Below the pieces are notes generated by a model that worked only from the letters and a program-made list of their open reading frames with translations, had not been told where the DNA came from and did not search any database. Source: Mesodorylaimus sp. YZB2_4 (lineage: Eukaryota; Nematoda; Enoplea; Dorylaimida; Dorylaimidae). From it: DNA of 64,000 nt. Of this stretch, positions 1 through 13,800 are shown piece by piece. The stretch covers positions 248,001 through 312,000 of the forward strand of contig JASANH010000457.1 in NCBI GenBank assembly GCA_030248295.1, read 5' to 3'. The position numbers and the translations under genes are program-made. Position 1 is the stretch's first letter. Each line of letters begins with the position of its first letter.

Positions 1-471
1 TTTGGCAATTTCGTCTTTATTGTGATTTTCAGGGAACGGATTCGTGCATCCATCGGTGATTATGATGACCACGTTGGTGACGGCGGGACGTTGATCGTAG
101 TTCAACACGTGGCGGGCCAGTCGGAGGGCTTCGGGCGTGTTGGTGAATCCAGTTGGCGATTTCGCCTTGATGTCTTCGATGCGCTCCATGAATATCGACA
201 CATTGCCAGTCAGATGATGCATCACGGTCGCATGAGTTTCGAACCGAATCATGGCCAGTTGCGTTTTCTTTGGATCAATGGGGAAGATCTTAGGAATTTT
301 CTTGATCTCTTCTAGCATTTTCGTGTAATTCGACGGGTCAATACTGCCCGAGGAATCGATCAGTAGTACGATGTCCAGCTTGGCGTCTTCGTATTTTCGA
401 CCGAACGAGAACCAGGGGCACACGATGAAAAAGAGCAGAGACATCAGGCAGAAATTGGCGTTCGAGCCCAT
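1..471 (-). CDS. Secreted von Willebrand factor A domain protein, 5' part (partial)
   Basis: On the minus strand an open frame of 157 codons begins with ATG at 471 and runs off the left edge without a stop. The first 24 or so residues form a signal peptide with a hydrophobic core (CLMSLLFFIVCPWF). A von Willebrand A domain follows: the first strand LDIVLLID runs straight into the metal-binding DSSGS motif, and the other two MIDAS elements are visible as a Thr in GFTNT and an Asp in IIITDG. VWA domains of this kind bind divalent metal and mediate protein contacts in matrix proteins (collagens, matrilins) and adhesion receptors. Which of these it is depends on sequence to the left of the window. 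No intron is needed in this portion. It is transcribed away from the laminin gene. Confidence 0.85.
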   Translation of the reverse strand, partial: MGSNANFCLMSLLFFIVCPWFSFGRKYEDAKLDIVLLIDSSGSIDPSNYTKMLEEIKKIPKIFPIDPKKTQLAMIRFETHATVMHHLTGNVSIFMERIEDIKAKSPTGFTNTPEALRLARHVLNYDQRPAVTNVVIIITDGCTNPFPENHNKDEIAK

Positions 472-1689
472 TTAGTCAATGTGAAAGAGAGAAGTAGCAG
501 CTAGCAACCAATCGACATCAGCACGCGAGGAAAGAATGATTAGAAGATGAGACTCGCAAAGGCGCAAAGCATTCTTTACACTGCAACCCTAACGTTCAGC
601 TTTGTTATAACCACGCACCATTTCGCACTGACTGAAGCAACTTTTCCCAACCTGTGGCAAGCAGTATTTCTACACAAACACTAAAAAAACTGGAAAAAGA
701 GAAAAAGTTACTCAACCATCTTTTAAAGAGACGACAAGTTTGAAAACTTTTTTGGAACATACTTGGTTTTATGATATATCGAGCACGTTTCGTTAAAAAT
801 TTTAATTGTTTTAGCAAGGAGTCCTACAAATCTATTATATCACCTATATCCCAGTAATTGGTTCGAGTCAAGGATGCACCTCTGGGCTTGAATGCACAAC
901 CATGTTTGCGATCAAGGCAATTCTTACTTGTTATGCCAAAATGTTTTCCTCACTGACAAATAGACGGATCAAGCTCACGCAATAGGCTCTTCTCACGTTC
1001 CCAGGCATGCTCTACTGGTGGACATTGAACGAAACCCTTGTACACATCCACATGTTCAAGGAGATCAAGTTCCCCTCGATATGCGCAGTTTACATCGACC
1101 TCCGGGAAGTGCGAAATCTTGCCGCTGGTGTATAGTGCTTTGCTGAGCAGAAAAGTGTATACGTACGGCGGGAAGTTCAAATTTTGCGTCGTGCGAGATT
1201 TGTGAAACGGTCTATTTCGTTTTGTTCAATCTCCAATTTGAGCTAAAATCGATTCGCTCATTTCTCAACTTTTCCCTCCAGTTATGCAGTGTATATCAGT
1301 CACCACTTTCGACGTTCAGACTGATGGAAATGCAATAAGACCTCGTCCTCTATTGCTTGCACAAAACTTGGCCATTGGCCGGCCAGTCAAATGGCCATAT
1401 TGGAAGGTAAATTTTTTCCGATAGTCACTGGACCCGTCCAATTATCTTCAGTCAGAGTTTGCTAAAATCTAAATCCTCGAGTTTGACATGAAAGATACTT
1501 TTAAAAGCCTGGGCGGTACCTTCGAACGGTTCGTTTGGGAAGCAGGATATGCGATGATCGACTACGCGTCGCGATTTGAGACAGAGTCTAAAATGCGAAA
1601 CTTAAGGGCGCAATATAAACCAAAGAGTTGCGGCTCCACTACGAATTATTACAGTACCTATTGTGGAACCACTGGTGGGCACTGAAGCT
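472..1689. other. Intergenic region between VWA gene and laminin alpha gene
   Basis: No gene is convincingly supported here. On the minus strand 950-1180 holds a 76-codon open frame ending in TGA-side context with a protein-like composition and four cysteines (HFPEVDVNCAYRGEL, VQCPPVEHAWE). The frame stays open upstream to about 1240, where a TTTTAG acceptor-like site precedes it, so it could be the last exon of a small minus-strand gene. I do not recognise the product and see no clear first exon. A plus-strand ORF at 1488-1685 has no support. The rest shows no repeats or motifs I can name. Confidence 0.3.
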
Positions 1690-1867
1690 GCGAGATATCA
1701 CACGTGGCTTCTCTCCCCCGCCCACCGCCTTCCATTGGTCGCCTGCGCCGCCCTCAGAGCCACCTAGCGAGCACTTCGCCGCGAGACCAGCTGAATGGGC
1801 AGTTGTGGAACAGCCGGCGGCGGTGCACGGCCGGCAAGCGTCAAAAGAGCAAGAACCACTTTGAGAA
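1690..1867 (+). promoter_or_regulatory. GC-rich laminin 5' region with inverted CCAAT box and abutting uORF
   Basis: About 160 bp upstream of the laminin start codon is markedly richer in G and C than its surroundings and contains CCATTGG (an inverted CCAAT box, about 1732-1738) and GC-rich boxes. This fits a TATA-less promoter or 5' untranslated leader. An open frame that starts with ATG at 1628 stops at 1864, three bases before the laminin ATG at 1868, so if the transcript starts upstream of 1628 this would be an upstream ORF. The transcription start is not visible. Confidence 0.4.
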
Positions 1868-4800
1868 ATGGAGAAACTAGTTTCTTATGTAACATTCTCC
1901 TTCATTTTTATGCTCAGTTTCGGCCAAGGTCAATCTGGTTATTTGACTCCGCAATACATCAATTTGGCCGTGAATAAGACCATTCACGCCACCTCCACTT
2001 GTGGTATTCATAACGGACAACCTATTCGAGAAATGTTCTGTTATTTGGCCGGTGCATCCAAATATGTCCCTTCGCCCATCACCTCTTCAATCACCGATGC
2101 AAAGTTTGCCGAGCTGCGAATCGGAGGCGATGACAACGTGTTAAGGGTACGTCTTCCCTTTCTTATTTCCCTTGCATTCCTCGAACACAACTCGATTTTA
2201 GGGTGGACAAAACTGCGAAATTTGTGATGCATCTCAAGCTCATCACAGTCATCCACCTGAGAAAATGAACGATCAAACATCTGACTGGTGGCAAAGCCCT
2301 CCGTTAAGTCGAGGAATGGAATACAATCAAGTCAATATTACCATCGACTTGGGACAGGTGAGTGTAACAATGATGTACCGTCATCGGGATGCAGGAGGTG
2401 CTTCAGTCGAGCTTGTGATCTCCCTCTTCTCTCTCCAATCGATTTCCACTAATGTATGTATCTTGGGCAGTTATTTTCCAGGTGCCTAATCGATAAGGCT
2501 GCTTGGCCATGTTGCCTTTTCCTCTACTATACGTAGTTCCGTTTTTTACTTGTTTCTACGCCACACGGCCTGTTCTGATCAAAGGTATGCTGGCGTCTTT
2601 TCCCTGTATTCCATGTTGATGTACTAAGTTACCAGCACACGCAAGCTCCCATTCCATCGGATTGGACCCATCAACTTTTCAAACTTCGACAATAACATCC
2701 TCTTTTCATAAATATTTTCAGCTCTGGGCAGCTTTACAAAAAACAACTGTGCCTATTAGGGCATAAAGTGCTTCAGCCACCACTTGACAAAAATAGCTAC
2801 ATCTGTCCCCTTTTAGCGTGTTTTGGCGGAGGCGTTTGAAAACAGGACAACTGGGAAAGGCTTTAGCGTCACCGTGAGCGAGTAGTAGGCTTAGCAGCAT
2901 TTGCCAAGGATTGCCTTGCTTTTTTGCTTATAATATGGAAATGAAGGCACGTTTTAGCATTGGAATGTAAACTCGATGAGAAAACTGGTCTTTCCTCGAA
3001 TGTACATACTGTATGCACACGCCTGCTCGTGATGGAGTATTATTTATGGCTTGGTTATTTTTGAGATTTGTTCGAGAATTGAGCATTGAAACCTTTTTCT
3101 ATCAAATAATTTGCGGTATTTTTCGCTGCGGGTGGTGGAAAAGGGAAAAAGGTGTTCGCCTCGCGTGTAAAATTTGGGTGCGTTTTTGTGTGGGAACATC
3201 AATTGTAGTACACGTTTTGTACTTGATCTACGTAGCGATTCTACTCGACCCGATCCATACACACTTTTGGCCCGAGGGCTATTTTATAAGATTCGAATAG
3301 ATTAGATTTCTAGTTTCCATATGTTCACCGCCGATGCTGACTTCGGAGGAGGGGTGGGATGGGAAGGCATCTTTTGCAACTCGTAAAGCCGCTCCTGGTA
3401 GAACTAACGATGAGACTGGTGAGCGCATGTGTTGCTGAAAATTAAAAGTTATTCGTACTGCACATCGGGACGTCTGGAATGCATTTTATAAACACCAAAT
3501 TCTAAAGCTAGGTTGGGTTTGAGGTTGAAAATTTGAGACTGGCTGCTTTTACGAAAGCTATCGGTTCCGACCACCCGTCTCACCTTACTGCCCTCTCCTA
3601 TGTACCCCTGGCAGTCAGTTGCCTGCGGGCCAGTACAGCGAATTGAGTTAGCTAGGGCCAAAGGAAAGGATGAGTTGATAGGAGTTAGTGGAGTACCAGC
3701 CAAGCACCGGGTTGTCCCCCATGTTTTGACCATATGGCGCAGCTGGTGACGTGTTTTTAGGAGTCGTCTTGAGGGTGCGTCTTGCAAGGATGGCAATTTA
3801 TGATGGCATCACTTTTGCCCAGTCCAAAAGTTTATGTTGGTAGAGTGGTATTCAATTTTGGATAATGCATGGGCGTCATAGGAGTCCAGCGACCTCGGCA
3901 CTTCTGCTGCCCGCCTGTCGTCCCCGAATGGACATGCTCATTGTGACATAATCGGATACGAGTGCGACACGTCGTGTTTGGCCACGGCACAGAGACGAGG
4001 GGACGGACTGGTCCTATTCATTTAATCCGCTTATTGTTTGCTCGATGACCTTGATCGCCAACTGGACTCGTAAAGCACACGCAGACTGACTACGAGTGTT
4101 TACCTCAACTGGTCCAAAAACGTGTTTGGGTGGAAAATGAGGTTATGGGTCGGGAATCGGTAAAAATGAAAAAGCGCAACAGTCAGTGAAAAGCAGAAAA
4201 AGCGCGAAAAGGCCTCGCGGCTTCACACCAGTACACAAGTCCCCATTAAAACTGTCAAAAGTGTGCACAGCAGAAGAGCGGGGTATGAGATGATTTTTTT
4301 GAGTGATTTTCTTGGCGAACCGGAATCCGAATTCGTCTTCACAATCAATGACATCGCATCAACTTCACTTTTTCATGCTACCTGCGGGCTGCCAAACAGT
4401 TTCATTGTAAGTCCACACTTACCCCCCCCCCCCTCCAGTTGGACCCCATAAAAAATCCTGAATCGCACCTCTGTACTGGACCCTAAAGACGTCCGTCAGA
4501 CCAGACCTGTTAATAACCCTATGACCCGGGTCGGACATCTCTGGCATCCAATATCTGTATGGCAACAAGTGATGATTGATGGTCGGCTTACTGATTTCAA
4601 TGATTTTTCTAGTATTCTCTCGAAGTTGTCCGCTAACGATAAGATTTTGAGCCAAATCAACCACTGTAGCAAGCAATGCTGTGGTAAAAACGGATTCTCT
4701 CTCATCGTTAGCTTTGTTCCGTAAGGAGTTGGGTCTCTCACCTGCATGTGGCATATAAGGCAGTCAGGTCAGAGTCCCTCCATTTTATGTTAGCTCACTG

Positions 4801-7800
4801 TTTCTCCTACCCATCCCATACATGATTGTTTTGCTGCTTATGTATGCCAGAACTTTTATTTGGTCAGTCTTTGCTTCAAAAAGATTTCCTCATAATCTGT
4901 AAAATACGATTGAAGAAATTACGATTATTACGCTGTAAATTTTACTTTTAAAGTTGATGAAGGCTGATCTCCTTAATCTATATTTTAGGAATTTCACGTG
5001 GCTTATGTCAATGTGTTCATGGCCAATAGTCCTCGACCAGGCTTGTGGGTTCTGGAACGATCAAGTGACTACGGGCAGACGTACCAACCTTGGCAATACT
5101 TCGCTGAAAATACGGCTCAATGCGTGGAATTTTTTGGAGCCGATTCGATTCAACCCTTGTTGGACGATGATAGTGTCATTTGCAGCACAGAATATTCTCA
5201 AATCGTGCCTTTGGAAAACGGAGAAGTGAGAAAAACTTTCGCTTTTAATGGGCATGTCCCTAAATATATGGCATTGGACCTCTTTGGAGGGTGTCTCACG
5301 TTAAACGGACAGAAAAATTTAAACGTTTAAAGGCCACGTACTAGTTACAAAATTTGTCGACCTGCCTCACTTATGTTGTCAATCCAGAATTGCGCAAAAA
5401 TGTTTGTCCCGAGTGAGAGTCGAACTCGCGTCCCTGGCTGGCCACTTACTGGCGTGTGATTTGTCGCAGCGACGAGTATGGGTGCTTGTCACATGCTCTC
5501 TTTCAAACTATTGTAAAAGCGAGGGAAAAATATCTGCTGGCGATACCATCACCAAAATCTTGATCGAGGGCCCTTAACCCCGCCCCTCAGAATGCAAGAT
5601 TGTACGGTGCTCGAGGAAATGCAAAAAATTGATGCCTTATTTTAGATAATCGTACGATTAGTATCAGGTCGTCCGGGCGCTCAGAATTTCACGCACAGCG
5701 AAAAGTTGCAAAATTTCATCAAAGCCACCAACGTTCGAATTCGACTATTGCGTACAAAAACATTGCAAGGTCATTTGATGGATTTGAACGATCGGAACGA
5801 TCCGACCATAACTAGAAGGGTAATCGAGGTGCTTTGTTTGAATATGAAACTTACACCTTAAATCGGCCCGTTTCAGTACTTTTATGGCATCAAAGAAATC
5901 GAAATGGGTGGCCGATGCGTGTGTAATGGCCACGCTCAAACGTGCGACATTTTGGACCCGATCAATCGACCCAATCGATTATTATGCCGTTGCGAGCATA
6001 ACACGTGCGGTGATCAATGCGAGCGTTGTTGTCCTGGGTTCGAGCAAAAGAAATGGCGAGCTGGTAGAGAAGGCCACCCACTCTTCGTTTGTGAACGTAA
6101 GTTTCGGACTGGTCGGCTACAGTGTCCAAAATCGTACTTGTGATTGCTCGGTTTTAGCATGCAATTGCCACGGACACAGCGAGGAATGTGATTACGATCA
6201 GGAAATCGATAATCAAGCGCAAAGTATGGACATACATGGCCGATACGAAGGCGGTGGTGTGTGCAAGAATTGTCGGGTAAGGGCATTTGGTCTACTGTAC
6301 ACTTATGAGTTTGTTTGAGCAATCTGGAAAACTTGCAGAATTTTTCGGTGCACCTAGAAAAACTTGGAGACTATGTTTTAAACAGTTTTTGGGTATTGAT
6401 TAACAGTACCTGGGGCAGCTTTACAATCAGCTACGAGGCTGATCCAAAGTCTCATGGGTTTTCTCGTGGTTTTTCAGTAGGAGATATAGTTATATAACTC
6501 CCTGTGTTTCTGGCTACATAAAGCTAGCGGATCTACGAAAGAACGCTACGAGATTTTGCTGTTTTCAGGACAACACGGAAGGTATCAACTGTCACAAGTG
6601 CAAGTTTGGTTTCTTCCGTCCATATGGCCGTTCATTGAATGCGAGTAATGTGTGCGAACGTAGGTGGCCTTCAAATTTTTATGTGATTATTTGTACTGCA
6701 CAGCTCCTTGTTTTAGGCTGCACATGCGATCCGTACTATCACAGTGGCGCATGTAGCGATGGGAACGGTCAGTGCGAGTGCAAACCACGATTCAAAGGAC
6801 CCGATTGCCGAGAATGTTCCAAGGGATACTACGATTATCCCACCTGCAAACCGTGCGAGTGTGACGCTAATGGCACTTCTTCTGATGATATGTGCTTGGT
6901 AAGTAGACACTTTTCTGTTCCACTAATTTCTTTGACCACGATTTATATCCTTTTCCAGCCAAAGGACGGTCAGTGTCCGTGTAAACCGAATTTCGGAGGC
7001 ACGTACTGCAAGGAGTGCGCCGATAGTTATTTTAAATATCCCGAATGCACAAGTAAATAGCTTTGTTGAAATTCGCTTTTATACTTGAATTGTGCGATTT
7101 TCAGGATGCAAATGCGACCCTACTGGATCCGTCAACGATGTTTGCGACAAGGCCAGTGGACAATGTCAGTGCCGTCCCAACTACGCCAGTCTCGGCTGCG
7201 ACTCGTGCGCAAACGGTTCCTACGACTATCCTGATTGCAAGTACTGCGATTGCGATATCGCTGGCACCGTGCCCAATGTGTGCGACAAGAGTAATGGAAC
7301 TTGCCTTTGCAAAATGGGATTTGCTGGGGAACGATGTGATCGATGCGCCGATAATTATTATGGTTTTCCAAATTGCCAACGTGAGTAACAATTGCCCATT
7401 GAATTGTGTAGAATTGACCTATTTTTGTCATTTCAGCATGCGAATGCGACCAGGCTGGATCGAGTGGAACTACGTGCAATCCGAGCAATGGGCAGTGCTC
7501 GTGCAAGGCGTCGTTCACTGGACGCAGATGCAACAAGTGCACAGCTGGCTATTACGATTATCCGAAATGTCTAAGTAAGCGCGTGGCCTGTGCTCATATC
7601 TCGCCACCATTTCTAGTGCTTTTTCTTATTCAGATTGCAACTGCGACAAATCCGGCTCGTATGGAACAACTTGCAGCGATCGTGGCGATTGCTTCTGTCG
7701 AACGAACTTCGAGGGAGCCAAGTGTGACAGGTGCAAACCAAAGTTTTATAATTATCCAATTTGTGAAGAATGCAATTGCGACCCGAGAGGCGTCAGTCGA

Positions 7801-10800
7801 TCGTTTGCCGGCTGCGATAAAGTACCTCGGGGCGAGCTGTGCACGTGCAAGCCACGAGTGACTGGACGAATTTGTAACGAATGCAAACCAACCTACTGGA
7901 ATTTGCAATATTACAACGAGCTTGGATGCGACGGTAACATGCAGTCTTGATTCATTGGCGAATGGTCTTATAATACCTCATTTCTAGACTGCGCTTGCAA
8001 CCTGGCGGGCACTCTGTCTCGGTTAAATGATTGCGATGACGTGTCTGGACAGTGCCAATGCAAGCTGCTGGTTGGTGGGCGCGACTGCACTCGATGCAAG
8101 AACGGATATTACAACCTACAGCTGTGGAATCAGTTCGGGTGTCAGCGTAAGTTGTACTCACTGGCTGACATGGCGGCAAAAGTGATGCGTTGGTGTCATT
8201 TTTCATTTTCAGCTTGCGGTTGCGATATTGGAGGATCTTTCAGCCAGATCTGCGATGAGGTTAGTGGACAATGTCGCTGCAAAGGACGAATCACTGGAAG
8301 AGCCTGCACACAGCCGATCGATACACACTATTTCCCAACGTTATTGCATATGCAGGTAAGATCTCACTTTGCCATTTGCGTGTGAATTGTCTCCCATTGC
8401 GTGTTTTTTATAATCTGTACAGGGTCACTAAGTATGCAGGAGGATAAGACTGCCTCTGTAATAGGCATGGACTCTGCATGTACTATGCCCTCTCGCCTTA
8501 GTCTGTCCTAGGGCGGGCCAAGGATTTCACCACCTTCCCTAAAACCCAATCCCCCTCTAGATATGCAGTACAAAATCTCTGTTCTTTCAGTACGAAGCCG
8601 AAGATGGTCGCACTGTTGACAACAACGGAGTTCGATATGCCACTGACGCCTCGTTGTTCCCTGACTATTCCTGGCGAGGATACGCCGTCTTCTCACCTAT
8701 TCAGGTTTGTTAGATTAGATACCCTGTGATACTCTGAATGATCAGATCTACTTTGCAGGAAGAAATCTTACTTCACATCGATATTCAAAAATCGAGTATT
8801 TATCGATTAGTTTTACACACCGTGAATCCGAACTCGATCGATGTGGCCTTGCACGCCGAATTCGACCCTCACCATACCTATTCGGATGATGGTAAGGAAA
8901 GATGTGTTCATTACTGGTCAGTGCAAAACTTAGCTTGTTTCAGATGCCAAGCAATCGGTTGATGTGAAGATCGCTCCATCCGAACGACCTCAAACCATCA
9001 TTGTGACCAAGAACGCCGTACCTCAACCATTCGTGTTGAACCCAGGAAGATGGATTTTGAAGCTAAAGACGAAACAACGCTTGTATCTGGTAAGTCTGCC
9101 ATGGATTTATGTGACTGGTACATTAAATACAGGCTTATCCCTATTTCAGGATTACGTGGCCTTGTTGCCAGCCGCCTATTACGAAGCTACCATTCTACGA
9201 GAAGATGTCAAAGCGCCTTGTTTGGCCAAGGACACGGACGGATCGTCGTGCAAAGATTTTCGTTATGCCACGATCACGAGTCCACGTGCTGTTGCTGCCG
9301 ATGTCTATCAAACTGGCGGTGATGGAGAAAGAAAGAGCGTGGCCGAGTTCGCTGAAGATCGTCTGCCAGCCAGTGTTGGAAAAGGAGCTTGGCTGCAAGG
9401 AAAGGAGGTACGTTGGCTAGGGTGTTTGCAGGTGCGCGGGGGGGGGGGGGGGGAGTGATCATAGAGCCCAGAGACTGCTTCCGTATGGCTCTTGGGTAGA
9501 AGGAACTGGCAGGACGTTCTCCTCTTTGCATTAAGAGTTACAGTATTCCGTAAATATTTGCGTGCATTTGAAGTGGGTTCCTTTCGTACAAATCGATCTC
9601 CTATAGATCTAAAAACTGATTTTCTATTTAAGCCGTACAAAGCCGACGTTTTCGTCTCGAAGCCAGGCAGCTACGTAGTGGTTATCGACTATTACAACCT
9701 TCTGGAAGAGATACTGCCCGTCGACGTGGAGGTGACGGCGCACGATTACAAGCAGATGGGCGGCGTCACGTTCCATCACTGCCCTTACAGGTACTCAGTG
9801 AGCGTTCACTTTGGTTAAATACATTGTCGTGTCTTTTTAACGTTAATCTATGATTTCAGTAGTTTCTGTCGAGAAGTGGTATCATCGAATGGACAGCCCA
9901 CCGCTTTCCGACTTGACGAACCAGACACCCCTGCCACCATCACGGTCATTCCGAATCAGGATTTGGACCTGGCTTTGGTATGCATTTCAATTTGACTGTT
10001 GTTGATCGTTGTTACAAAATTTTTTTTCAGCATTCCATTTCATTGATTCCGCTCGAAGATTGGTCAGTGGAATATTTACTGCCAAAGCCGCATTGCACTC
10101 GTAGGAACAAGGAGTACGTGCTGATAAGCGTATGCGATTGAGCCAGTTTACATGTGCGACTTTTTCAGCTGCGCCGGTTCGGAATTCCTGAATCCAATCA
10201 GCACGTTACGTTTTGAAGCGGAGAGTGGTGACAACAAGAACAACAGCGCTGTTGGGAGTTCGCTGGAACTCGGAATCTTGGATCCGGCCGTAGAGCTTTT
10301 CCCATTGAACGCTGCCCATGTAAGGTCGATGTTCTGGGGACAGGTTTCGACAGCAGGGTATTTCTGATTGTGACACACTGCCTTACGCAGCTGCACTTCA
10401 GTTTGCGATGGTAATACTGGGGATCATAAATTCAAACTTTCTTGGTTGCTGGCAGCAAATGTATAGTTATAGAAAGAATGGGATAAAGAAAATCTATTTA
10501 GGATGCCAAGATTGTCTTTCAGAAAAGTGCACTTGCTAATTAGGGTGGCTGATGTTGGTCTGCAGCGGCATTTCGCTTGGTGCCCGCTGCGATCGATCCT
10601 CACCCCGATTGTTTCGTATCGCGCGAAGTATCAGGGGCATTTAATGTGGACCAGGCGCACTTAGGATACCTCAAAACTCACCACAAACAGGATCTAAACC
10701 ATCTCTGCCTTGAAACCCTACACACTTCCTTGTTTTCTAGACCAAATTCGAAGTGATCGGTGAAGTGAAAGCTCCCGAGCAGTACGTATTTATCGTGCAA

Positions 10801-13800
10801 TACTACAGTCCGAAATATGCTCAGGTCAATTTGGATGTATCGATATTAGCTGATAGGAACTATGAAAGTAAGCAGAATTTGGGAAATTGGGGTTTGCCTG
10901 ACGTGATGTTGACTATTTCTTAGTCGTGACTGGCAGAAAAATAGGCGAAGGTCCTTCGGTGAATGAAACACACGCTAAGGGTGAGGACAGCGAATGGTGT
11001 AATGTTGTAGACGCCTTTTTAGACATTTATCGTTGGCCGCTTTAAACGCTTTTATCTAAACTTTTAGTTAGGCTTCTGTTGTCTCTGGTTTAACTTATAA
11101 TTTTGTCATTTTTGTCATGCATGCTGATTTCATGCATTTTTTTCTTCTCTTGAACGTGTTCTCCGTTTTAGCTTACCTGCCGCTTGGATTCTGCCCAAGC
11201 ATTTCCGGCTGTCGCGCTGTGGTAAAACAAAAAGGAACGAATTCTATCGTATTCGCCATTGACAAGAAATTCGTGGCCACCTTCTTTATGCCAAATGCTA
11301 CCGAAGACCCTGTTTATATCGACTACATCATGGCCGTACCGCTGATGAGCTACAGCGAGGATGTCTTGGAGCCGATTGCTGGTGAACGAGCTGGCGTGTT
11401 CTTGAGTCGATGCTCCAAGTATTTGACTGATCCGAGGTAAGCGTAGTCGCCAGCTTGGTGGTCATGGAACTTATTTATTCTTTGTGTTCAGCGTAACTGA
11501 CGTAGATCCAGTCTGTAAAAGCCAAATCTTCTCGATCACCATGGACAATAACATGGGTGCCTTGCCGTGCGGATGTGATTTGAAGGGATCGACGAGCCTA
11601 TCGTGCGCCTCATTCGGTGGTCAGTGCCCGTGCAAGGAGAACGTTATTGGGCGTCGGTGCACGCAATGTAAACCAGGAACATATGGATTCCCTGACTGCA
11701 AACGTAAGTTTTTTGACCAAATAAGGAATTGACGGGTGTAGTCGAATTTTGTGGTTTTAGCGTGCAATTGCGACGGCAGCCAGCAGTGCGATCCCCAAAC
11801 TGGCCAGTGCTTCTGCCCGCCACATGTCGAAGGCAAGAATTGCGATCGTTGTATACCGCAGGCGTACGGATATGATCCGTTGATCGGGTGTCAGGTAAGA
11901 GCCATGGGTTCATGCGGAGGTCGGCGACCAAGGAGACCATTTTTTAGGAGTGTAACTGCAATCGATTGGGTTCGGAACACTCGATGGAATGCGATCAATT
12001 GACCGGACAATGCAAGTGCAAACAGAACATTGCTGGACGTCAGTGTGACAAGTGCGTGGCTGGTTTCTATGGATTTCCCTACTGCTATCAGTGCTCGTGT
12101 GCGGCGAATGGAACCACTGCCGATATTTGTGACCAGAATAATGCACAGTGTATTTGCAAAGTAAGGAGCTGTTTTTAGTGGTTTCATATTATGTACAAAT
12201 GGTTCTCCATTCTAGGAAAATGTGTACGGACAACTGTGCGACACCTGCGTTCATGGAACCTACTATCTGGAAGCTCGAAATCCGAAGGGCTGCTCCGATT
12301 GTTTCTGCTTTGGTGTAACCAGCGCTTGCAGAAGTTCATCGTGGAGGAAAAGCAAGGTAGGCAAGCTCATTGTTCAGCAAACAGCTTTTGCTGGCGTTCC
12401 CCGATCGTGAGGCTACGTCCACTGAAGTTTTCTCTTCGCATTCTGGATTTTGTCATCGACTAGATCGAGCTGAATCTTACTGAAGCTGAACAAGCGGAAA
12501 TGGATCCTCCTGGTCCCCCTGAGAGCATTGGGATATGATTTGGCAATCGTATGTGTAATCTGACGATCCTTCCTCGGAATGCGCCAAGCGTGGCTTTAGG
12601 CAGCAATTTCTTAAGCAGTGCATCGAGGGGCCTTTTCTAGGTCATGGACACGGAAGGATGGACTCTTGTAAACGGTGAAGGAGGCACTGTCGGTCGTGTC
12701 AATGGTGCAGTGGAAGCAACATTCTCAGATCCTAGCACTCAGACGAACACGGGAGTCTACTTTTCGGCACCGCAAGGATATCTTGCCAAGAAATTGACCA
12801 GCTACGGTGGAAAGTTATCTTACAAAATCACTTCGACTCCTGCCGAAGGTGTTCGAGCTATGACCGTAGGACCCGATGTTATCTTGAAGGTAAAAATTTT
12901 ATCCATATTTTTATGGAATTGCGAACTTTTCTGTTTCAGGGACACAATATATCTTTGGAATACTGGAACGCTGAGCAGCCTGCTGAACCTAGCGAGGCTT
13001 TTTCGATCGAGGCTGATTTCTTGCCGGTGCGTGTACGAAGTGTAGGGCTCATCGAAACGGAAATACAACCTGTCTTTGGACTTGGTTTAGGATCAATGGC
13101 TTGTAAATGGTCGAGCGATCGCCACTAGAGGTCAGCTGATGATGGCTTTGAACCAAGTGACAGCGCTGCAAATTCGGGCCTCTTATTTCGAGAAAATCTC
13201 TAAAGCAAAGTGAGAAACGCGTTTTCTGTAGTTCTGGTAGGAGCGTTGTGCAGAGCTGTCTTTTAAGGCTGACCGACATTGTCCTGGACACCGCAATCGA
13301 TGATCCGAACGCACCAACTGACTTGGCTACTAATGTGGAACAATGTCAGTGTCCGGCTCCGTATAAGGGACTGTCTTGTGAGGTACGCTTTGTCGGTTTA
13401 TAATATTTTGGTCCTGTTGGGCAAAATTTGTGAGCAGAAAATTCATAGGCTCAACCTCTTGTATGTTCTGGAGTAGACGGGGTTGGAGGGCAGTTATTTT
13501 CCCGGGAAAAAGTTTAGTGCATTGGCCAATCGCTTGCAGCATGTCTGTAGTGTCTACCTAGGAGCAAAGTGTCCTATAGCACATGCCAACTTACTACTCC
13601 TAAATATCTAGGAGGGAAATCTTGCAGGATAGCTGGAGAAATCCCATGTGCAATCTCGTTATAGGAATGCGCCGAAGGCTACTACCGTATCGCCACCGGG
13701 CCGTACCTAGGTACCTGCGTTCCGTGTCAGTGCAATGGGCACAGCAATAAGTGCGATGCTGCCACTGGTATTTGCTTCGATTGTAAACACAAGTAGGCTC

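Larger units (their letters stand above)
1868..6096 (+). other. Laminin alpha: signal peptide and LN (domain VI) exons 1-5
   Basis: Coding exons: 1868-2146, 2202-2357, 4989-5225, 5646-5819 and 5877-6096. Residues 1-23 are a signal peptide. Residues 24 to about 290 are the LN domain, which drives calcium-dependent laminin polymerisation at the tips of the short arms. Diagnostic stretches are [24 protein letters not shown] and [14 protein letters not shown] followed by WQYFA, all hallmark LN motifs. The first LE module starts inside exon 5 at [13 protein letters not shown]. Intron 2 (2358-4988, 2.6 kb) and intron 3 (420 bp) are much larger than the rest. Confidence 0.95.

Noticed and set aside
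22..315. Plus-strand ORF of 97 codons at the left edge
   Set aside because: It is the antisense shadow of the VWA-domain coding sequence, whose minus-strand translation has all MIDAS motifs.
3013..3300. Plus-strand ORF with hydrophobic segments in laminin intron 2
   Set aside because: No homology pattern, no splice context, and the overlapping minus ORF is equally long; most likely chance.
12460..12560. Possible extra L4a exon ([19 protein letters not shown])
   Set aside because: It reaches a stop before any usable donor, and the flanking exons already join in phase with a normal L4a sequence.
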